A DNA stretch of 64,000 nucleotides, taken from contig DACV01000006.1 in NCBI GenBank assembly GCA_002494885.1, positions 1 through 64,000 on the forward strand. The letters are read 5' to 3'. The notes under the pieces were generated by a model. The model searched no databases, had not been told where the DNA came from, and was given only the letters and a program-made list of their open reading frames with translations. A program made the position numbers and the translations under genes. Below, piece by piece: positions 63,819-64,000 of the stretch; positions within the stretch are counted from its first letter, which is position 1, and each line of letters opens with the position of its first letter. This stretch comes from Methanobacterium sp. UBA44 (lineage in GTDB: Archaea; Methanobacteriota; Methanobacteria; Methanobacteriales; Methanobacteriaceae).

Positions 63819-64000
63819 TTGCCAAGAATCATGAAATTTATACTTTTCCTTCTACTCTTTGGATTGTTCTTTGAAGCAGGACTTTTCAGTTCATATACAA
63901 TAGTAACTTCACAACCTCCAGATGTAGGGAGTCTTATTGAAATGCAGACCAGTAAATTGGCTGCTATATGGGAAAGTATTGGCATTGGTTCTAATAGCAA
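63819..64000 (+). CDS. Start of a predicted secreted or membrane-anchored protein (partial)
   Basis: A TTG frame after AGGTGATAAAT opens MPRIMKFILFLLLFGLFFEAG, a signal peptide or N-terminal anchor, then SSYTIVTSQPPDVGSLIEMQ and runs off the window edge. The frame stays open for 60 codons. The mature part is too short to identify. It diverges from the PolD subunit gene. Confidence 0.65.
   Translation, partial: MPRIMKFILFLLLFGLFFEAGLFSSYTIVTSQPPDVGSLIEMQTSKLAAIWESIGIGSNS

Noticed and set aside
63806..64000. Minus-strand frame at the right edge
   Set aside because: The plus strand has a better frame with Shine-Dalgarno and signal peptide; the minus frame is its complement.

Overview
The window is AT-rich archaeal chromosome and most resembles a mesophilic member of the Methanobacteriales (Methanobacterium-like). 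The support is a methanogenesis marker 12 protein, a fused Kae1-Bud32, the archaeal PolD small subunit, Hef, archaeal ribosomal protein S15, an F430/cobalamin-type CfbB/CbiA, and an Orc1/Cdc6 gene beside a cluster of the 13-mer TTTACACTTGAAA, the origin word I know from Methanothermobacter. No ribosomal RNA operon, CRISPR array or intact insertion sequence was seen. One tRNA (Val, anticodon TAC) is present.

Layout. 1-5.1 kb: an O-antigen-polymerase-like membrane protein, CfbB/CbiA, and a LemA/DUF2207 pair. 5.2-8.1 kb: a DNA-repair-type radical SAM protein, a ParA ATPase followed by a short protein carrying only the ParB N-terminal word, and a tiny peptidoglycan-binding-domain protein. 8.2-16.8 kb: ThrRS, an MgtC-like membrane protein, IlvD, two tandem archaeal signal peptidases and ArgRS. 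16.8-18.8 kb: three TetR-family paralogues, the middle one broken. 19.1-22 kb: PurD, a coiled-coil protein and ArgF on the minus strand. 22.3-26.2 kb: a CadC/CadA cadmium-lead-zinc operon, a two-domain CbiX-like protein and a 2TM protein. 26.6-31 kb: IlvB-IlvN, a frameshifted CadD-type transporter, a hairpin array and IlvC. 31.1-38.3 kb: methanogenesis marker 12, SurE/DUF2098/small membrane protein, a membrane-tethered Mrr-like nuclease, tRNA-Val, IlvE, UppP, an XRE regulator with its DUF2178 partner. 38.3-46 kb: CobT, Kae1-Bud32, an orphan P-loop ATPase, RdgB, S15, a DHH/RecJ-like nuclease and aconitase X. 46-49.4 kb: a decayed accessory stretch (second hairpin array, truncated RhuM, GC-rich non-coding DNA, an orphan protein, a frameshifted DNA polymerase B fragment). 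49.5-53.7 kb: Hef, TrmI and PyrB. 53.7-57.8 kb: a third hairpin array, Orc1/Cdc6 and about 2.6 kb of gene-poor origin DNA. 57.8-64 kb: DUF2299, CbiB, CbiG, UPF0147, a class II aldolase, PolD small subunit and the start of a secreted protein.

How the genes work together. IlvB/N, IlvC, IlvD and IlvE make up the common branched-chain amino-acid route, dispersed over about 24 kb. CfbB/CbiA, CobT, CbiB and CbiG serve tetrapyrrole (F430 and corrinoid) cofactors. Orc1/Cdc6 with its repeats, PolD small subunit, Hef and the DHH nuclease form a replication and repair group around the probable origin.

The most unusual signal is a set of intergenic arrays (29.6-30.0, 45.9-46.2 and 53.8-54.0 kb, with outliers at 6.5 and 42.8 kb). 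They are built from unrelated palindromic words that nearly all have a 7-10 bp stem and a loop of exactly three bases. Next in interest are a ParA/mini-ParB locus flanked by palindromes of the ATAAGTTATAA type, a CadC homologue that keeps every metal ligand at the bacterial residue number, and the decayed island at 46-49 kb.
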